DNA from: Candidatus Pacearchaeota archaeon | Lineage (GTDB): Archaea > Nanobdellota > Nanobdellia > UBA10117 > JAFCGA01 | DNA: 64,000 bases | Direction of reading: 5' to 3' | NCBI GenBank assembly: GCA_017608345.1 | Contig: JAFCGA010000007.1 | Coordinates: forward strand, 1-64,000 | Part shown: positions 26,207 through 34,435 of the stretch, in pieces | Position numbering within the stretch: the stretch's first letter is position 1 | How the letters are laid out: each line of letters starts with the position of its first letter | Position numbers and translations under genes: made by a program | Notes under the pieces: generated by a model | Databases searched by the model: none | The model's input: the letters and a program-made list of their open reading frames with translations, nothing else | What the model was told of the DNA's origin: nothing

Positions 26207-26410
26207 GTGATCATCCCTGCCTCAATAAGTACAGTATTTAATATACTTATTAGCAATCCGAATATTTCTCAAAAGATACTTCAACAACTAACTGGCCTAT
26301 CTAACCGATCCGTTCGATATGCGCTCGAAGATTTGAAAACTGCGCAATTAATCACCGAAAAGATAGTTCTAAAAGATTTGCGTAAAAAATCATATGAGGC
26401 GATCCTATGA
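26207..26410 (+). CDS. Small winged-helix protein
   Basis: The 67-residue protein, from GTG 26207, reads SISTVFNILISNPNISQKILQQLTGLSNRSVRYALEDLKTAQLI in outline, a MarR-like winged helix-turn-helix. It overlaps the cysK start as ATGA, so it is cotranscribed with cysK and may regulate it. The GTG start has no clear Shine-Dalgarno site. The 160-bp region before it is divergent from the primase-like genes and has ATTAGTTATAATATG as a possible promoter. Confidence 0.65.
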   Translation: MIIPASISTVFNILISNPNISQKILQQLTGLSNRSVRYALEDLKTAQLITEKIVLKDLRKKSYEAIL

Positions 26411-27282
26411 ATATCTTAAATACAATCGGCAACACCCCGCTAATAGAAATCAAAAAGCTAAATCCCAATCCAAAAGTCAAAATTCTTGCTAAACTTGAGA
26501 AATTCAATCCTGGCGGTTCTGTAAAAGACCGAATTGCAAAGTACATGATTGAAGCTGCTGAGAGATCTGGTAAACTAACAAAAGATAAAACCATTTTAGA
26601 GGCAACTAGCGGCAATACCGGCATTGGACTAGCTCTAGTAGCTGCAGTAAAAGGCTACAAACTCAAAATAGTGATGCCAGATAATGTCAGCCCAGCTAGA
26701 AAAAAGATTCTGAAAGCTCTCGGAGCAGACTTAATCCTAACTCCGGGAAAAGAATCAACTGACGGAGCCATTATTCTTGCCAGAGAATTAGCTATAGATC
26801 CCAAATATCTTCTGATTGATCAATACAGAAATCCTGCTAATGTTCTAGCGCACTATGAAACAACTGGACCGGAGATCTGGAAGCAGACAGATGGAAAAAT
26901 AACTCACTTTGTAGCAGCCATTGGCACAACCGGAACTTTAATGGGAATTTCGAAATATCTCAAAGAGAAGAATCCTAATATTAAAATCCTTGGCGTTGAA
27001 CCTTCACCGAGCCACAGAATTCAGGGATTGAAGAATCTAAATGATAAGATTATTCCAGAAATATTTGATGCTTCGCAAATCGACGACATGATTAGAATAA
27101 AAGATAGAGATGCATTTAGAGTAACGCGAGAATTAGCTCGCGAAGGATTATTCGTAGGAATGAGCTCCGGAGCAGCGATGTGGGCTGCAGTGAGAGTTAC
27201 TAATAAACTAAACAGCGGTGTTGTAGTAGTAATCTTTCCAGATGGAGGAGAGAAGTATTTAAATACGAATCTATTTAGATAA
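26407..27282 (+). CDS. cysK: Cysteine synthase (PLP beta-family)
   Basis: The 291-residue protein has the PLP lysine motif FNPGGSVKDRIAKYM (Lys near 40), TSGNTGIGLAL, GTTGTLMGISKYL and the C-terminal VVVIFPDGGEKYL. It makes cysteine from an activated serine plus sulfide or a related donor. It is cotranscribed with the upstream winged-helix gene. tRNA-Cys follows within 60 bp and cysS 0.6 kb later, so cysteine synthesis and charging are grouped. Its last codons overlap a TATA-like TATTTAAATA that may drive tRNA-Cys. Confidence 0.93.
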   Translation: MNILNTIGNTPLIEIKKLNPNPKVKILAKLEKFNPGGSVKDRIAKYMIEAAERSGKLTKDKTILEATSGNTGIGLALVAAVKGYKLKIVMPDNVSPARKKILKALGADLILTPGKESTDGAIILARELAIDPKYLLIDQYRNPANVLAHYETTGPEIWKQTDGKITHFVAAIGTTGTLMGISKYLKEKNPNIKILGVEPSPSHRIQGLKNLNDKIIPEIFDASQIDDMIRIKDRDAFRVTRELAREGLFVGMSSGAAMWAAVRVTNKLNSGVVVVIFPDGGEKYLNTNLFR

Positions 27283-27289
27283 TAAACAT

Positions 27290-27341
27290 GCGCAGGGTTC
27301 ACAGAATCAAAGATTCCGCGGATCCTTCGCAATCAAAGATT
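27290..27341 (+). repeat. Extra acceptor-like sequence and hairpins before tRNA-Cys
   Basis: GCGCAGG, the 5' acceptor strand of tRNA-Cys, occurs at 27290-27296 and again at 27342-27348; each copy is preceded by T. The 45 nt between hold GAATC-AAA-GATTC (27304-27316) and CGCAATC-AAA-GATTGCG (27328-27344), the latter reaching into the tRNA 5' end. A TATA box (TTTAAATA, 27258-27265) would start transcription near 27288. Either this is a 5' leader removed by processing, or the true acceptor is the first copy and the rest is an insertion after position 7. Confidence 0.5.
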
Positions 27342-27500
27342 GCGCAGGTGGCCAAATCCGGTAAATTGGCTGAGCTAATATCAAATTGCATCGGTTAAAC
27401 CGATGGCGGTCGGTTGCAGCCCGACAGGTTGTGGGTTCAAATGCGAACGAAGTTCGAATTTACGTGAGAACTTGTTCGATCGAAAATCCCACCCTGCGCT
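27342..27500 (+). tRNA. tRNA-Cys(GCA) with two internal insertions
   Basis: Acceptor GCGCAGG (27342-27348) pairs with CCTGCGC (27493-27499); discriminator T fits cysteine. D-arm GCCAA/TTGGC (27351-27370). Anticodon arm GTCGG/CCGAC with anticodon GCA at 27416-27418. T-stem GTGGG (27431-27435) with CCCAC (27488-27492). About 37 extra nt lie between the D and anticodon arms, with a CATCGGT-TAA-ACCGATG hairpin. About 45 nt interrupt the T-loop after TTCAAAT and can fold as an 11-bp stem with one bulged G, ending GAAAAT. I read both as non-canonical introns. The 5' boundary may instead be 27290. Confidence 0.8.
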
Positions 27501-27509
27501 TTGATTAAA

Positions 27510-27908
27510 ATGGGCGCTGAAGAAATTGATAAACTATACCGAACAATCGAAGATGCTATACTCGAAGCGGAGAGCGGTGATGATCGATTCAACATAACAA
27601 TAGATGATGGAACGAGAGAATACCCTATTGGGAAATTCGAAAACAGGCTTATCAATGAGATAGTACCAGACATACAGATAATGAAGGACGGAAAAGTCTC
27701 GATGGATGAATTAAGAGCGATGGCACAGGATTTATCAACTAAAACAAATATATCTACTAAAAATCTCAGAGATTACATGCTGGAGTATAACGAGAAAGGA
27801 AGAGGCCTTGCTATATCCGGAACATCAATCGGGTTCTGGCACTTTGGAAGACCGCCAACATTATACGCTAATGTCGCAAAGATTCATTACGCTCGATTCA
27901 AAGAATAA
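27510..27908 (+). CDS. Hypothetical protein between tRNA-Cys and cysS
   Basis: The 132-residue protein from ATG 27510 has no recognised family. The acidic helical N-terminal half is followed by FWHFGRPPTLYANVAKIHYARF near the end. The frame is open to a TTG inside the tRNA 3' end, which I reject. Its stop overlaps the cysS start as TAATG, so it is translated with cysS and may affect it. Confidence 0.6.
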   Translation: MGAEEIDKLYRTIEDAILEAESGDDRFNITIDDGTREYPIGKFENRLINEIVPDIQIMKDGKVSMDELRAMAQDLSTKTNISTKNLRDYMLEYNEKGRGLAISGTSIGFWHFGRPPTLYANVAKIHYARFKE

Positions 27909-29242
27909 TGGCACTTCAAGTATACAATACCCTAAAGAAAAAGAAAGAAGCTTTCAAGCCTAGATCGGGCAAGAAGGTAAATATATTTGTATGCGGACCA
28001 ACGGTTTATGACTTCTCGCATATTGGACATGCCAAGACGTATGTAGCTTTTGACGTTATCGTGAGATATCTACGAGCCAAGAGCTATGATGTTTTTTACT
28101 TACAAAATATTACAGATATTGATGACAAAATAATCAAGGAAGCGCGAGCTAAAGGAATTGATCCGCTAAAGTTCTCTGAGAAATTCACAAAAGAGTATTA
28201 CAAGGATATGAAAGCTCTGCGAATAACAACGGTAGACAAATATGCAAAAGCGTCCGACCATGTAAAAGATATTATCTCCCAAGTTAGGCGGTTAATCAAA
28301 AAGAACATAGCTTATGAGCTAAATGATGGAATATATTTTGATATTACTGCGCCAAAGGACTACGGCAAGCTATCTGGCAGAACTTATGTACAAGAAGAGG
28401 ATTCTGTATCGCGCATAGACGAATCAATCGACAAGAAAAACAAAGGAGACTTCAATATTTGGAAATTCTCAAAGCCAGGTGATCCAATCTGGAAAACAGA
28501 GCTAGGAGAAGGCAGACCTGGCTGGCACATAGAAGATACTGCAATCACAGAGCATTACTTCGGCCCGCAGTATGACATTCACGGCGGAGCTAAAGATTTG
28601 ATCTTCCCGCACCACGAAAATGAGATAGCTATAATGGAAAGTATTTCTGGCAAGAAACCATTAGTAAAATATTGGTTCCACACTGGCTTTTTGAATGTCG
28701 AAGGTAGGAAGATGTCTAAGTCTCTTGGTAATTTTATCACAATCAGGGATGCTTTGAAGAAATGGGACGTAGACACTTTCAGAATGATGTTTGTTTCGAC
28801 TCATTATCGCAGTCCGATTGATTATTCTGAAGCTTCTTTGAGACAAGCTAAGGCTAACTTAGAGACGATCCGGACTGCTGTTGAAGCTGGAAAGAAAAAG
28901 ATTTCTATTAAAAAATGGATTGATAGATTTGAAGCTCTGATGGATGACGATTTTAATACTCCGAAAGTTGTTGCTTTGTTGTTAGAGATAGCTAAGCATA
29001 TAAACAAGACTGGTGAGGACTTGTCTTCGGTTATTTATTCTATTGGCGAGATTCTAGGAGTTGATTTCAGGCCACACAAGGCGAAAATACCTACTGAGAT
29101 TAAGAAACTAGTCGCGGAGAGGGAAAAAGCTCGTGCAAAAAAAGACTGGGCAAAGTCAGATAAGATCAGAGACGAACTTAAGAAAAAGGGATGGACTGTT
29201 GAGGATTCTTCAAAAGGGGCGAAGGTTAAGAAGCTATTTTGA
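27908..29242 (+). CDS. cysS: Cysteinyl-tRNA synthetase
   Basis: The 444-residue class I synthetase has FVCGPTVYDFSHIGHA (zinc Cys and HIGH), GWHIEDTA, HHENEIA and GRKMSKSLGNF (KMSKS). The product charges tRNA-Cys, whose gene lies 408 bp upstream on the same strand. It overlaps the preceding orphan by TAATG. The C-terminal end is KKGWTVEDS...KVKKLF, and a degenerate second copy of this end lies at 29666-29755. Length is near the usual 450-470. Confidence 0.97.
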   Translation: MALQVYNTLKKKKEAFKPRSGKKVNIFVCGPTVYDFSHIGHAKTYVAFDVIVRYLRAKSYDVFYLQNITDIDDKIIKEARAKGIDPLKFSEKFTKEYYKDMKALRITTVDKYAKASDHVKDIISQVRRLIKKNIAYELNDGIYFDITAPKDYGKLSGRTYVQEEDSVSRIDESIDKKNKGDFNIWKFSKPGDPIWKTELGEGRPGWHIEDTAITEHYFGPQYDIHGGAKDLIFPHHENEIAIMESISGKKPLVKYWFHTGFLNVEGRKMSKSLGNFITIRDALKKWDVDTFRMMFVSTHYRSPIDYSEASLRQAKANLETIRTAVEAGKKKISIKKWIDRFEALMDDDFNTPKVVALLLEIAKHINKTGEDLSSVIYSIGEILGVDFRPHKAKIPTEIKKLVAEREKARAKKDWAKSDKIRDELKKKGWTVEDSSKGAKVKKLF

Positions 29243-29611
29243 TGCGAAATATTTCTTCCCTCTATGGGTAATTCCTGGTTTTCTATCTAGAAGATTAGCT
29301 AAATAATTACAACTTTCTTCGAAACCACAAGAGTTCTTCTCAATCACTTCTTCAATATCTATACTTTCACCGTAAACTCTTTTTATAAGATATTGCTCAG
29401 TTATCTCTTCTTTAGTTAGTCCCTTTGGATGATCAGCGAGAATCTTATCCATATCACGAGAAATAGCATCTCTTGCTTCTTCTATTCCGCTAGTTATAGC
29501 CTTCCGATAAAAATCTCCAGTAGTTAATTGTAACCCGAGGCGAGTTATGAGAAAGTCTACTTCTTTCTTATCTTTTAACGGAATTATAAATTTCATTTCT
29601 GTTCCTTTCAT
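29234..29611 (-). CDS. Hypothetical protein, 125 aa
   Basis: No family recognised. It is a helical acidic/basic protein with GITHRGKKYFASK at the end and two cysteines near residue 97. A second ATG at codon 6 (29594-29596) is preceded by GGAACAG and may be the true start. It overlaps the cysS end by 9 bp. Confidence 0.5.
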   Translation of the reverse strand: MKGTEMKFIIPLKDKKEVDFLITRLGLQLTTGDFYRKAITSGIEEARDAISRDMDKILADHPKGLTKEEITEQYLIKRVYGESIDIEEVIEKNSCGFEESCNYLANLLDRKPGITHRGKKYFASK

Positions 29612-29665
29612 ACTATATCAAATAAGAATACTTTTTTAAGAATATCGCTATTCAGAAAAACGATC

Positions 29666-29755
29666 AAATCTTCAAGCTGCCGAAATGAGCTTAAGAAAAA
29701 GGGGTGGTTAGTTGAGGAGTCTAGAGAGTATGCGAAGGTTCGGACGCTGTTCTAA
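29666..29755 (+). pseudogene. Degenerate fragment of cysS 3' end
   Basis: Read in frame from 29666 this gives KSSSCRNELKKKGWLVEESR and ends AKVRTLF plus stop. The cysS end at 29242 reads KSDKIRDELKKKGWTVEDSS and ends AKVKKLF plus stop. Sequence, length and stop position agree, but there is no start codon, and the copy lies 513 bp downstream with an unrelated minus-strand gene between. It is a remnant of a duplicated cysS, or the intact gene was replaced and this is the old end. Confidence 0.75.
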
Positions 29756-29838
29756 GATTCTACCTATTATTTATAGGAATTTTGACGGATTTGACGTATT
29801 TTAGAAACCTTTTTAAATATTACGTCCCTATTTAAAAT

Positions 29839-30432
29839 ATGAAATTTCCCTATACCCTTAAATCAGGAAGCTTAAAGAAGTACTTCGAGAAAATACCTTC
29901 AGTTGGGCTCGAAAAGAAGATAACTTTAAAGTATATCGAGTCACTCGGATTCAAGAGCAGCAATGATAGAAGTATCCTCCCAATTCTAAAATTCCTAAAA
30001 TTTATAGATGATTCTGGCGCTCCAACTAAAAAGTACGAAGAATATCGCGATAAAAGCAAGTCTTCCAAAATACTCGGTGCAGCAGTAAAAGAATCTTATT
30101 CTGCGCTATTCAGACAATATCCGGACGCTGAAAATAAAGAGCATTCAACTCTACAGAATTATTTTAGCACAAATAGTGGATTAGGCAAAAGCGCAGTTAA
30201 GGCGATGGTTGAGACCTTTAAAGCACTGTGCTCCATCGCGGACTTGGAAGGTGGAGAAGAATTAACACAAGAGTTCAAAGAAGACACTAGCACGGCAGAA
30301 ATAGAAGATACCACATATCATAATATTCTTCTAGGTCTATCTACAGGTAAAAAGGCTAAGTTGGTTATTCCTCGAGATATCCAGCAAGAAGATATTGAAA
30401 AATTAAAGAAATTACTTGATGTATTTGGATAA
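29839..30432 (+). CDS. DUF5343-family protein
   Basis: The 197-residue protein begins MKFPYTLKSGSLKKYFEKIPS and continues LGFKSSNDRSILPILKFLKFID ... YRDKSKSSKILG, the pattern I know from DUF5343, found in bacteria and archaea with unknown role. The C-terminal 35 residues (LVIPRDIQQEDIEKLKKLLDVF) look like a separate small module often seen at protein ends. TTTTTAAATATT lies about 28 bp before the ATG. Confidence 0.75.
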   Translation: MKFPYTLKSGSLKKYFEKIPSVGLEKKITLKYIESLGFKSSNDRSILPILKFLKFIDDSGAPTKKYEEYRDKSKSSKILGAAVKESYSALFRQYPDAENKEHSTLQNYFSTNSGLGKSAVKAMVETFKALCSIADLEGGEELTQEFKEDTSTAEIEDTTYHNILLGLSTGKKAKLVIPRDIQQEDIEKLKKLLDVFG

Positions 30433-30434
30433 TA

Positions 30435-30488
30435 CTCGCGCGAGAAGTGGACGCAAGCCATAGCGCTCCTCACTCTATGGCTCCACTT
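30435..30488. repeat. Palindrome plus long hairpin between convergent genes
   Basis: CTCGCGCGAG (30435-30444) is a perfect palindrome. Next, AAGTGG/CCACTT (30445-30450 with 30483-30488) and AGCCATAG/CTATGGCT (30456-30463 with 30475-30482) form one stem interrupted only by a 5-nt ACGCA bulge. It lies between convergent genes and could shape both 3' ends. Confidence 0.65.
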
Positions 30489-30530
30489 ACCCCAATACTA
30501 ATAAATTCAAAAGAAGGTATAAAAAAGTTG

Positions 30531-30770
30531 TCATTTAAGCTTCAAAAGCTCCCTAATCCTTCCTTCATCAAACCCAACAAGCCACTCGCCATCGATCTTA
30601 ATAATCGGAATACCGCTTTGACCAGTCGCTTTGACAGCTTCCATTGTTTTTTCTCGGTTCTCAGGCAGATTTACATCAACTTCTTCAAAATCTATATTGT
30701 TTTCCTTAAAGAAATTCTTCGCTTTTACGCACCAGAAACAGCGCTCTGAACCATACATTATTATTTTCAT
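30531..30770 (-). CDS. Glutaredoxin-like protein
   Basis: The 79-residue protein reads IIMYGSERCFWCVKAKNFF (redox pair CFWC), then GQSGIPIIKIDGEWLVGFDE with the cis-Pro that contacts the active site. It reduces disulfides or binds glutathione-like thiols; its reductant in this cell is unknown. It sits 42 bp behind gdh and near the thioredoxin reductase remnant on the same strand. Confidence 0.9.
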   Translation of the reverse strand: MKIIMYGSERCFWCVKAKNFFKENNIDFEEVDVNLPENREKTMEAVKATGQSGIPIIKIDGEWLVGFDEGRIRELLKLK

Positions 30771-30812
30771 TCTTTATTCACCCCCTTATTATTTTTCGAG
30801 TTCATCAGATAT

Positions 30813-31898
30813 TTATTTTCTAAGCCTCGCTTTAGCTATTTCTATAGCAGCATCTCTTGGTTTGATCCCATTATTTTTAGCTTTATCGAGAACTTCTAGT
30901 GTATTCTTCTTTATTTTTTCTTCAACTAACTTAAACATCTCTTTTGCTGAGCCACCGATATACTCCACATAACTGCTTATCACTCCGCCAGCATTAGCTA
31001 CAAAATCAGGTACTACTAGGACATTTTTCTTATGTAAGTACTCCTCAATTTCAGGAGTAGCCGGTATATTCGAGCCTTCTACGATTATTTTAGCCTTTAC
31101 CTTACTCTTATTTCCTGCCGTAATCAAATCTGGCACAGCTGCAGTTATAAGAATATCAACGTCTAAACCTACAATCTCCTTACTTGCTAATATCTTGCCT
31201 GGAACGTACTTAATAACAGTTCCTTTTTGTTCTTTGGCACGCATAATCTTTTTGAAGTCAATTCCAGCAGAATTATATATTAGTCCCTTGCTATCGCTAG
31301 CTGCCACAAACTTAGCTCCAGCTTCAGATAAATATTTTGCAGCGAACTGACCCACATTGCCAAATCCTTCCACAGCAAAACTCAATTTTTTCACATCTAA
31401 GTCCAAATGATTTATTGCTACGCGTGTTGCGTGATAAACTCCAAAACCAGTGCTGCCTAACTCATGTGGAATCCCTCCAATGCTGGTGGGCTTGCCCGTG
31501 CAAGCTTTTTTAGTTCCAATTGTATTTGAGATTATTCGCATCTCTTTTTCTGCCATGTACATATCTGGCGCAGCAACATACAGTGACGGGCAAATCGGTT
31601 TTATTGCAGTAGCAAAGGCTTTGACAATGTTAGTTTTTTGTTCCTTAGTGAGCTTCTTCGAGTCTGCGACAATGCCTGATTTTCCTCCCCCAAAAGGCAA
31701 GTCAGATATCGCGCATTTGTATGTCATGGCGCGAGCCAGCTTAAAAACTTCTTCCTTGCTTACGGATGGTGTCATTCTAATCCCGCCCTTAGCTGGTCCA
31801 CGGACTGTTGAGTCTAAAACTACAAAACCTTTCATTCCAGTCTTAGGGTCATATACTTCCAGAATTTTCTCTGGTCCGATTTCATCAAATTGTATCAT
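30813..31898 (-). CDS. Glu/Leu/Phe/Val dehydrogenase
   Basis: The 361-residue enzyme has VLDSTVRGPAKGGIRM, the catalytic lysine region PFGGGKSGIVAD, CPSLYVAAPDMY and the Rossmann segment FAVEGFGNVGQFAAKYL, typical of the glutamate/leucine dehydrogenase family. It deaminates an amino acid to a keto acid with NAD(P). At 361 residues it is closer to leucine/valine dehydrogenases than to 415-residue GDH, so the substrate is open. Its ATG overlaps the stop of the thioredoxin reductase remnant as ATGA, marking a two-gene operon. Confidence 0.9.
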   Translation of the reverse strand: MIQFDEIGPEKILEVYDPKTGMKGFVVLDSTVRGPAKGGIRMTPSVSKEEVFKLARAMTYKCAISDLPFGGGKSGIVADSKKLTKEQKTNIVKAFATAIKPICPSLYVAAPDMYMAEKEMRIISNTIGTKKACTGKPTSIGGIPHELGSTGFGVYHATRVAINHLDLDVKKLSFAVEGFGNVGQFAAKYLSEAGAKFVAASDSKGLIYNSAGIDFKKIMRAKEQKGTVIKYVPGKILASKEIVGLDVDILITAAVPDLITAGNKSKVKAKIIVEGSNIPATPEIEEYLHKKNVLVVPDFVANAGGVISSYVEYIGGSAKEMFKLVEEKIKKNTLEVLDKAKNNGIKPRDAAIEIAKARLRK

Positions 31899-32717
31899 TT
31901 TGATTTCCTCATTAAATCGTTATAAGCAGAATAAGCAGCTATTGCTCCTTCTCCACATGCAGTTATTATCTGTTTTAGTGGATTGTTGGTTATGTCTCCG
32001 GCAGCAAAAACCCCGCGGATGTTTGTCTTCTGCGCTTTATCTGCTTTAATATAACCCTTCTCCATCTAATTTAACTGCTTCGAGCTTATCTTTTCCAATT
32101 ATCTCAACAACATTCGCATCAAATATCGATTTTATTTTTTTATTTTTATTTACGCTCTCAACCCATGCTGGCTCTGCTCTGAAAAAGCGATCCTGTCGAT
32201 AGATAATATAAACTTTTATTGCAAATTCCGAAAGCAGAAGAGCAGCAGTGAGAGCAGCATTGCTTCCCCCTACCACGCCAACTATTTTATCTTTGAAGAA
32301 CATAGCATCGCAGGTAGCACAACAAGATATCCCTCTACCTAAAAATTTATCCTCATTTTTCAAACCTAGTTTCCGTTCTTCTGTACCCAAAGCTAAAACT
32401 ATTTTCCTTGCAGAATAAATATTCTTTCGTGTCTCAATCTCGAAATATTTACCCTTCCGATTAACTTTAAGCACCTTTTCATCTTTGATTTTAACGCCCA
32501 AATGCTCTACTTGCTCTTTCATGCCCTTAACAAGTTTAAACCCCTCAATTTCTTTGCAACTCGGAAAATTGCAGATCTTATAAGCTCTGCTAGCCATTCC
32601 ACCAATAATTTCTCCAAGAACAAGAGTATTTAGCCGATATCGCGCCGCATAGACAGCTGCAGTTAAGCCTGCCGGTCCTGCTCCAAGTATAATTAAATCA
32701 TAAACTTTTCCACTCAT
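31895..32717 (-). pseudogene. trxB: Thioredoxin reductase, frameshifted with internal deletion
   Basis: The first frame (32046-32717, 223 residues) has the FAD site LGAGPAGLTAAVYAARY, the redox pair CATC and the NADPH site GVVGGSNAAL. It then ends early after EAVKLDGEG plus two residues and a stop. The other frame (31895-32065) continues with GYIKADKAQKTNIRGVFAAGD and the normal C-terminus. One extra T near 32055 would explain the shift. About 35 residues usually found between VKL and GYIK (the DGVFVxxG.xPN segment) are also missing. It is either a recent pseudogene or a sequencing/assembly error at one spot. Confidence 0.75.
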
Positions 32718-32876
32718 TTTACCACCGTATTTACCCTATTACGTTAATGAGATTTAACTAATTCCTCTCTATCTCAGCGCATCTTCCAAATTAACTATAT
32801 ATTATTAAGCTTTACTAGTGGAAGACAAATAATCCGCGACACAAAAAGATATAAACTTCTGATGCGTTCTCCACTT

Positions 32877-33440
32877 ATGGATTTTAAGGATTACTTTATT
32901 CACGAAGAAATAAAAGAGATTTACTGCGGTGCTTCGCTTGAAAAAGGTTTACTGAATTCCCTAGTTGATGGCACAATTAATAGCATCGAATATAAGCGAT
33001 CCATCCTCCGAGCAGCTAGAAAAGAAGAGGTTGATTTAGAGCTCTCAGATGTCTTGCAATCGGTGCTTACAGTTATACAATTATACAAAATGTATGACTG
33101 CTCAACCTCAATTGCTGTGATGCATATCTTATTGAACAAGGTTGATGAGAAAAACAACAGTTGCTATGCTTCGCAAGTACCGGGTTTTTGGTGGCGAGAA
33201 GGAAAATATACGCCACCAGCGCTGATTCTTGAGCTAACTAAAGATTCAAGCCGAAGATGGGTATGCACTCCAGCGGAACGGGAAAGATGCGGTGCGCAAC
33301 CTGAATGTATATATGCTAATTCTAAATTAAATCAAAAAGTAGAATTCCAAGATGAACCAACAATAGAAACTAAGAACTTTACGATCTACCCGATCCCATG
33401 GGGACCGAGCCACTATGCGCGAAGAACAGCGAAAGCATAA
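32877..33440 (+). CDS. Hypothetical protein, 187 aa
   Basis: No family recognised. It has a helical N-terminal region and a C-terminal part with four cysteines and Trp/Pro-rich segments (VPGFWWREGKYTPPA, CTPAERERCGAQPEC), suggesting a metal or disulfide site. I chose ATG 32877 because the TATA box ATATAAA (about 32849-32855) is 25 bp upstream; an in-frame ATG at 32862 is too close to it. Confidence 0.6.
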   Translation: MDFKDYFIHEEIKEIYCGASLEKGLLNSLVDGTINSIEYKRSILRAARKEEVDLELSDVLQSVLTVIQLYKMYDCSTSIAVMHILLNKVDEKNNSCYASQVPGFWWREGKYTPPALILELTKDSSRRWVCTPAERERCGAQPECIYANSKLNQKVEFQDEPTIETKNFTIYPIPWGPSHYARRTAKA

Positions 33441-33525
33441 AAAAGAATAATCTATTGCTTAAATCTACAAATTACACTATAGAAATGCTTAAAAAAGCTC
33501 ACTTCTATGCATAAAACAGTGATTT

Positions 33526-34005
33526 ATGATGGAAAATGAACAAATTCAACCTCAAAACCCAATTCAACAGCCGCAAGTTCAACCTCAAGCAGCTCCAGTA
33601 GAACAGCCGCAGATGCCGGTAGCTCCAATTGCAGACGCAACTGACGAAGAAGATGATAGTGGACTACCATTCCCGCGTGCTAGAATAGTAAATTTAATGA
33701 AGGCTCAGATCGGCGGAGCTAAGCAAATCCGATCGGAAGTAAAAGAATCTATGAATCTATGGATGGGCGAGCTATTGCAAAAGCTATCCCTTGAAATGAG
33801 CAAGACTCAGTTCGGCTCAGTTGGCATGGCTGACTTTAATCGAGCTACCAAGCCATATGATATGATTACTGATATTGTCAAAGACGAGCGAAGATTAATT
33901 GTTAGCTTAGAGAAATTAAAGCTAGACGCAGACCAATTAATCCGCGAGATGCAGAGATTCTTTGCTAACTTAAAGGGCGAGAAGCAGGTTGAATTTGTCG
34001 GGTAA
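33526..34005 (+). CDS. Histone-fold-like protein with Gln/Pro-rich N-terminal tail
   Basis: The 159-residue protein has a Gln/Pro-rich acidic tail (residues 1-46), then LPFPRARIVNLMKAQ, IRSEVKESMNLWMGELLQKL and GMADFNRATKPYDM. That is the short helix, long helix, short helix pattern of NF-YB/archaeal histone folds (about 47-115). A C-terminal coiled-coil-like helix (120-150) follows. Archaeal histones are normally about 67 residues without tails; tailed forms are known in some lineages. It could bind DNA or a partner protein. The fold is inferred from pattern. It is followed by a TAATG-coupled gene. Confidence 0.6.
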   Translation: MMENEQIQPQNPIQQPQVQPQAAPVEQPQMPVAPIADATDEEDDSGLPFPRARIVNLMKAQIGGAKQIRSEVKESMNLWMGELLQKLSLEMSKTQFGSVGMADFNRATKPYDMITDIVKDERRLIVSLEKLKLDADQLIREMQRFFANLKGEKQVEFVG

Positions 34006-34433
34006 TGACGCTAGAATTAACCCTACTCGACACCTTGCCAGACATCATTGAAGAATTAGATTCTCTAGGATATAAGCTCCATAGAACTGCATATGGAGAT
34101 ACAGTAGAATGCCAAGAGAATAAGATTAGTTTTATTGAGCATATAGGGACTATGACAGGTATATCGGGAATTATAGAATCAACAACCATTGTAATACGCG
34201 ATCCCATTCTAGCAAAACATATGCTAGAACAGTTTGTAGAAAAAGGGGAAATTATTCTCCCGTTAACCCCAAAGAGTGCGAGCCTAACTTTTAGCAGTCC
34301 GAATAATAATGTTGATACCTATCGAATAATTATTGATAGATTTACTTCTCCTCCAGAAATAATTGCTAGCTATAAAAAAACTCCTAGAGAAATAATGAAG
34401 GTATTTGAAAAATATGGTTGGAAAAGAGATTGA
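34005..34433 (+). CDS. Hypothetical protein, 142 aa
   Basis: No family recognised. Alpha/beta composition, without cysteines that suggest a metal site. Its ATG overlaps the stop of the histone-fold-like gene (TAATG), so the two are translated together. It ends 2 bp before a convergent HAD phosphatase gene. Confidence 0.6.
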   Translation: MTLELTLLDTLPDIIEELDSLGYKLHRTAYGDTVECQENKISFIEHIGTMTGISGIIESTTIVIRDPILAKHMLEQFVEKGEIILPLTPKSASLTFSSPNNNVDTYRIIIDRFTSPPEIIASYKKTPREIMKVFEKYGWKRD

Positions 34434-34435
34434 AT

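Noticed and set aside
27256-27275. Shared promoter TTTAAATACGAAT before tRNA-Cys and tRNA-Ser as a conserved box
   Set aside because: The tRNA-Cys copy lies in the last codons of cysK, where the protein sequence (KYLNTNLF) can explain it; kept only as a possible TATA box.
27501-27509. TTG start of the orphan before cysS
   Set aside because: It abuts the 3' end of tRNA-Cys; the ATG at 27510 is the more likely start.
31450-32049. 199-aa frame antisense to gdh and the trxR end
   Set aside because: It is the shadow of two genes on the minus strand with clear enzyme motifs.
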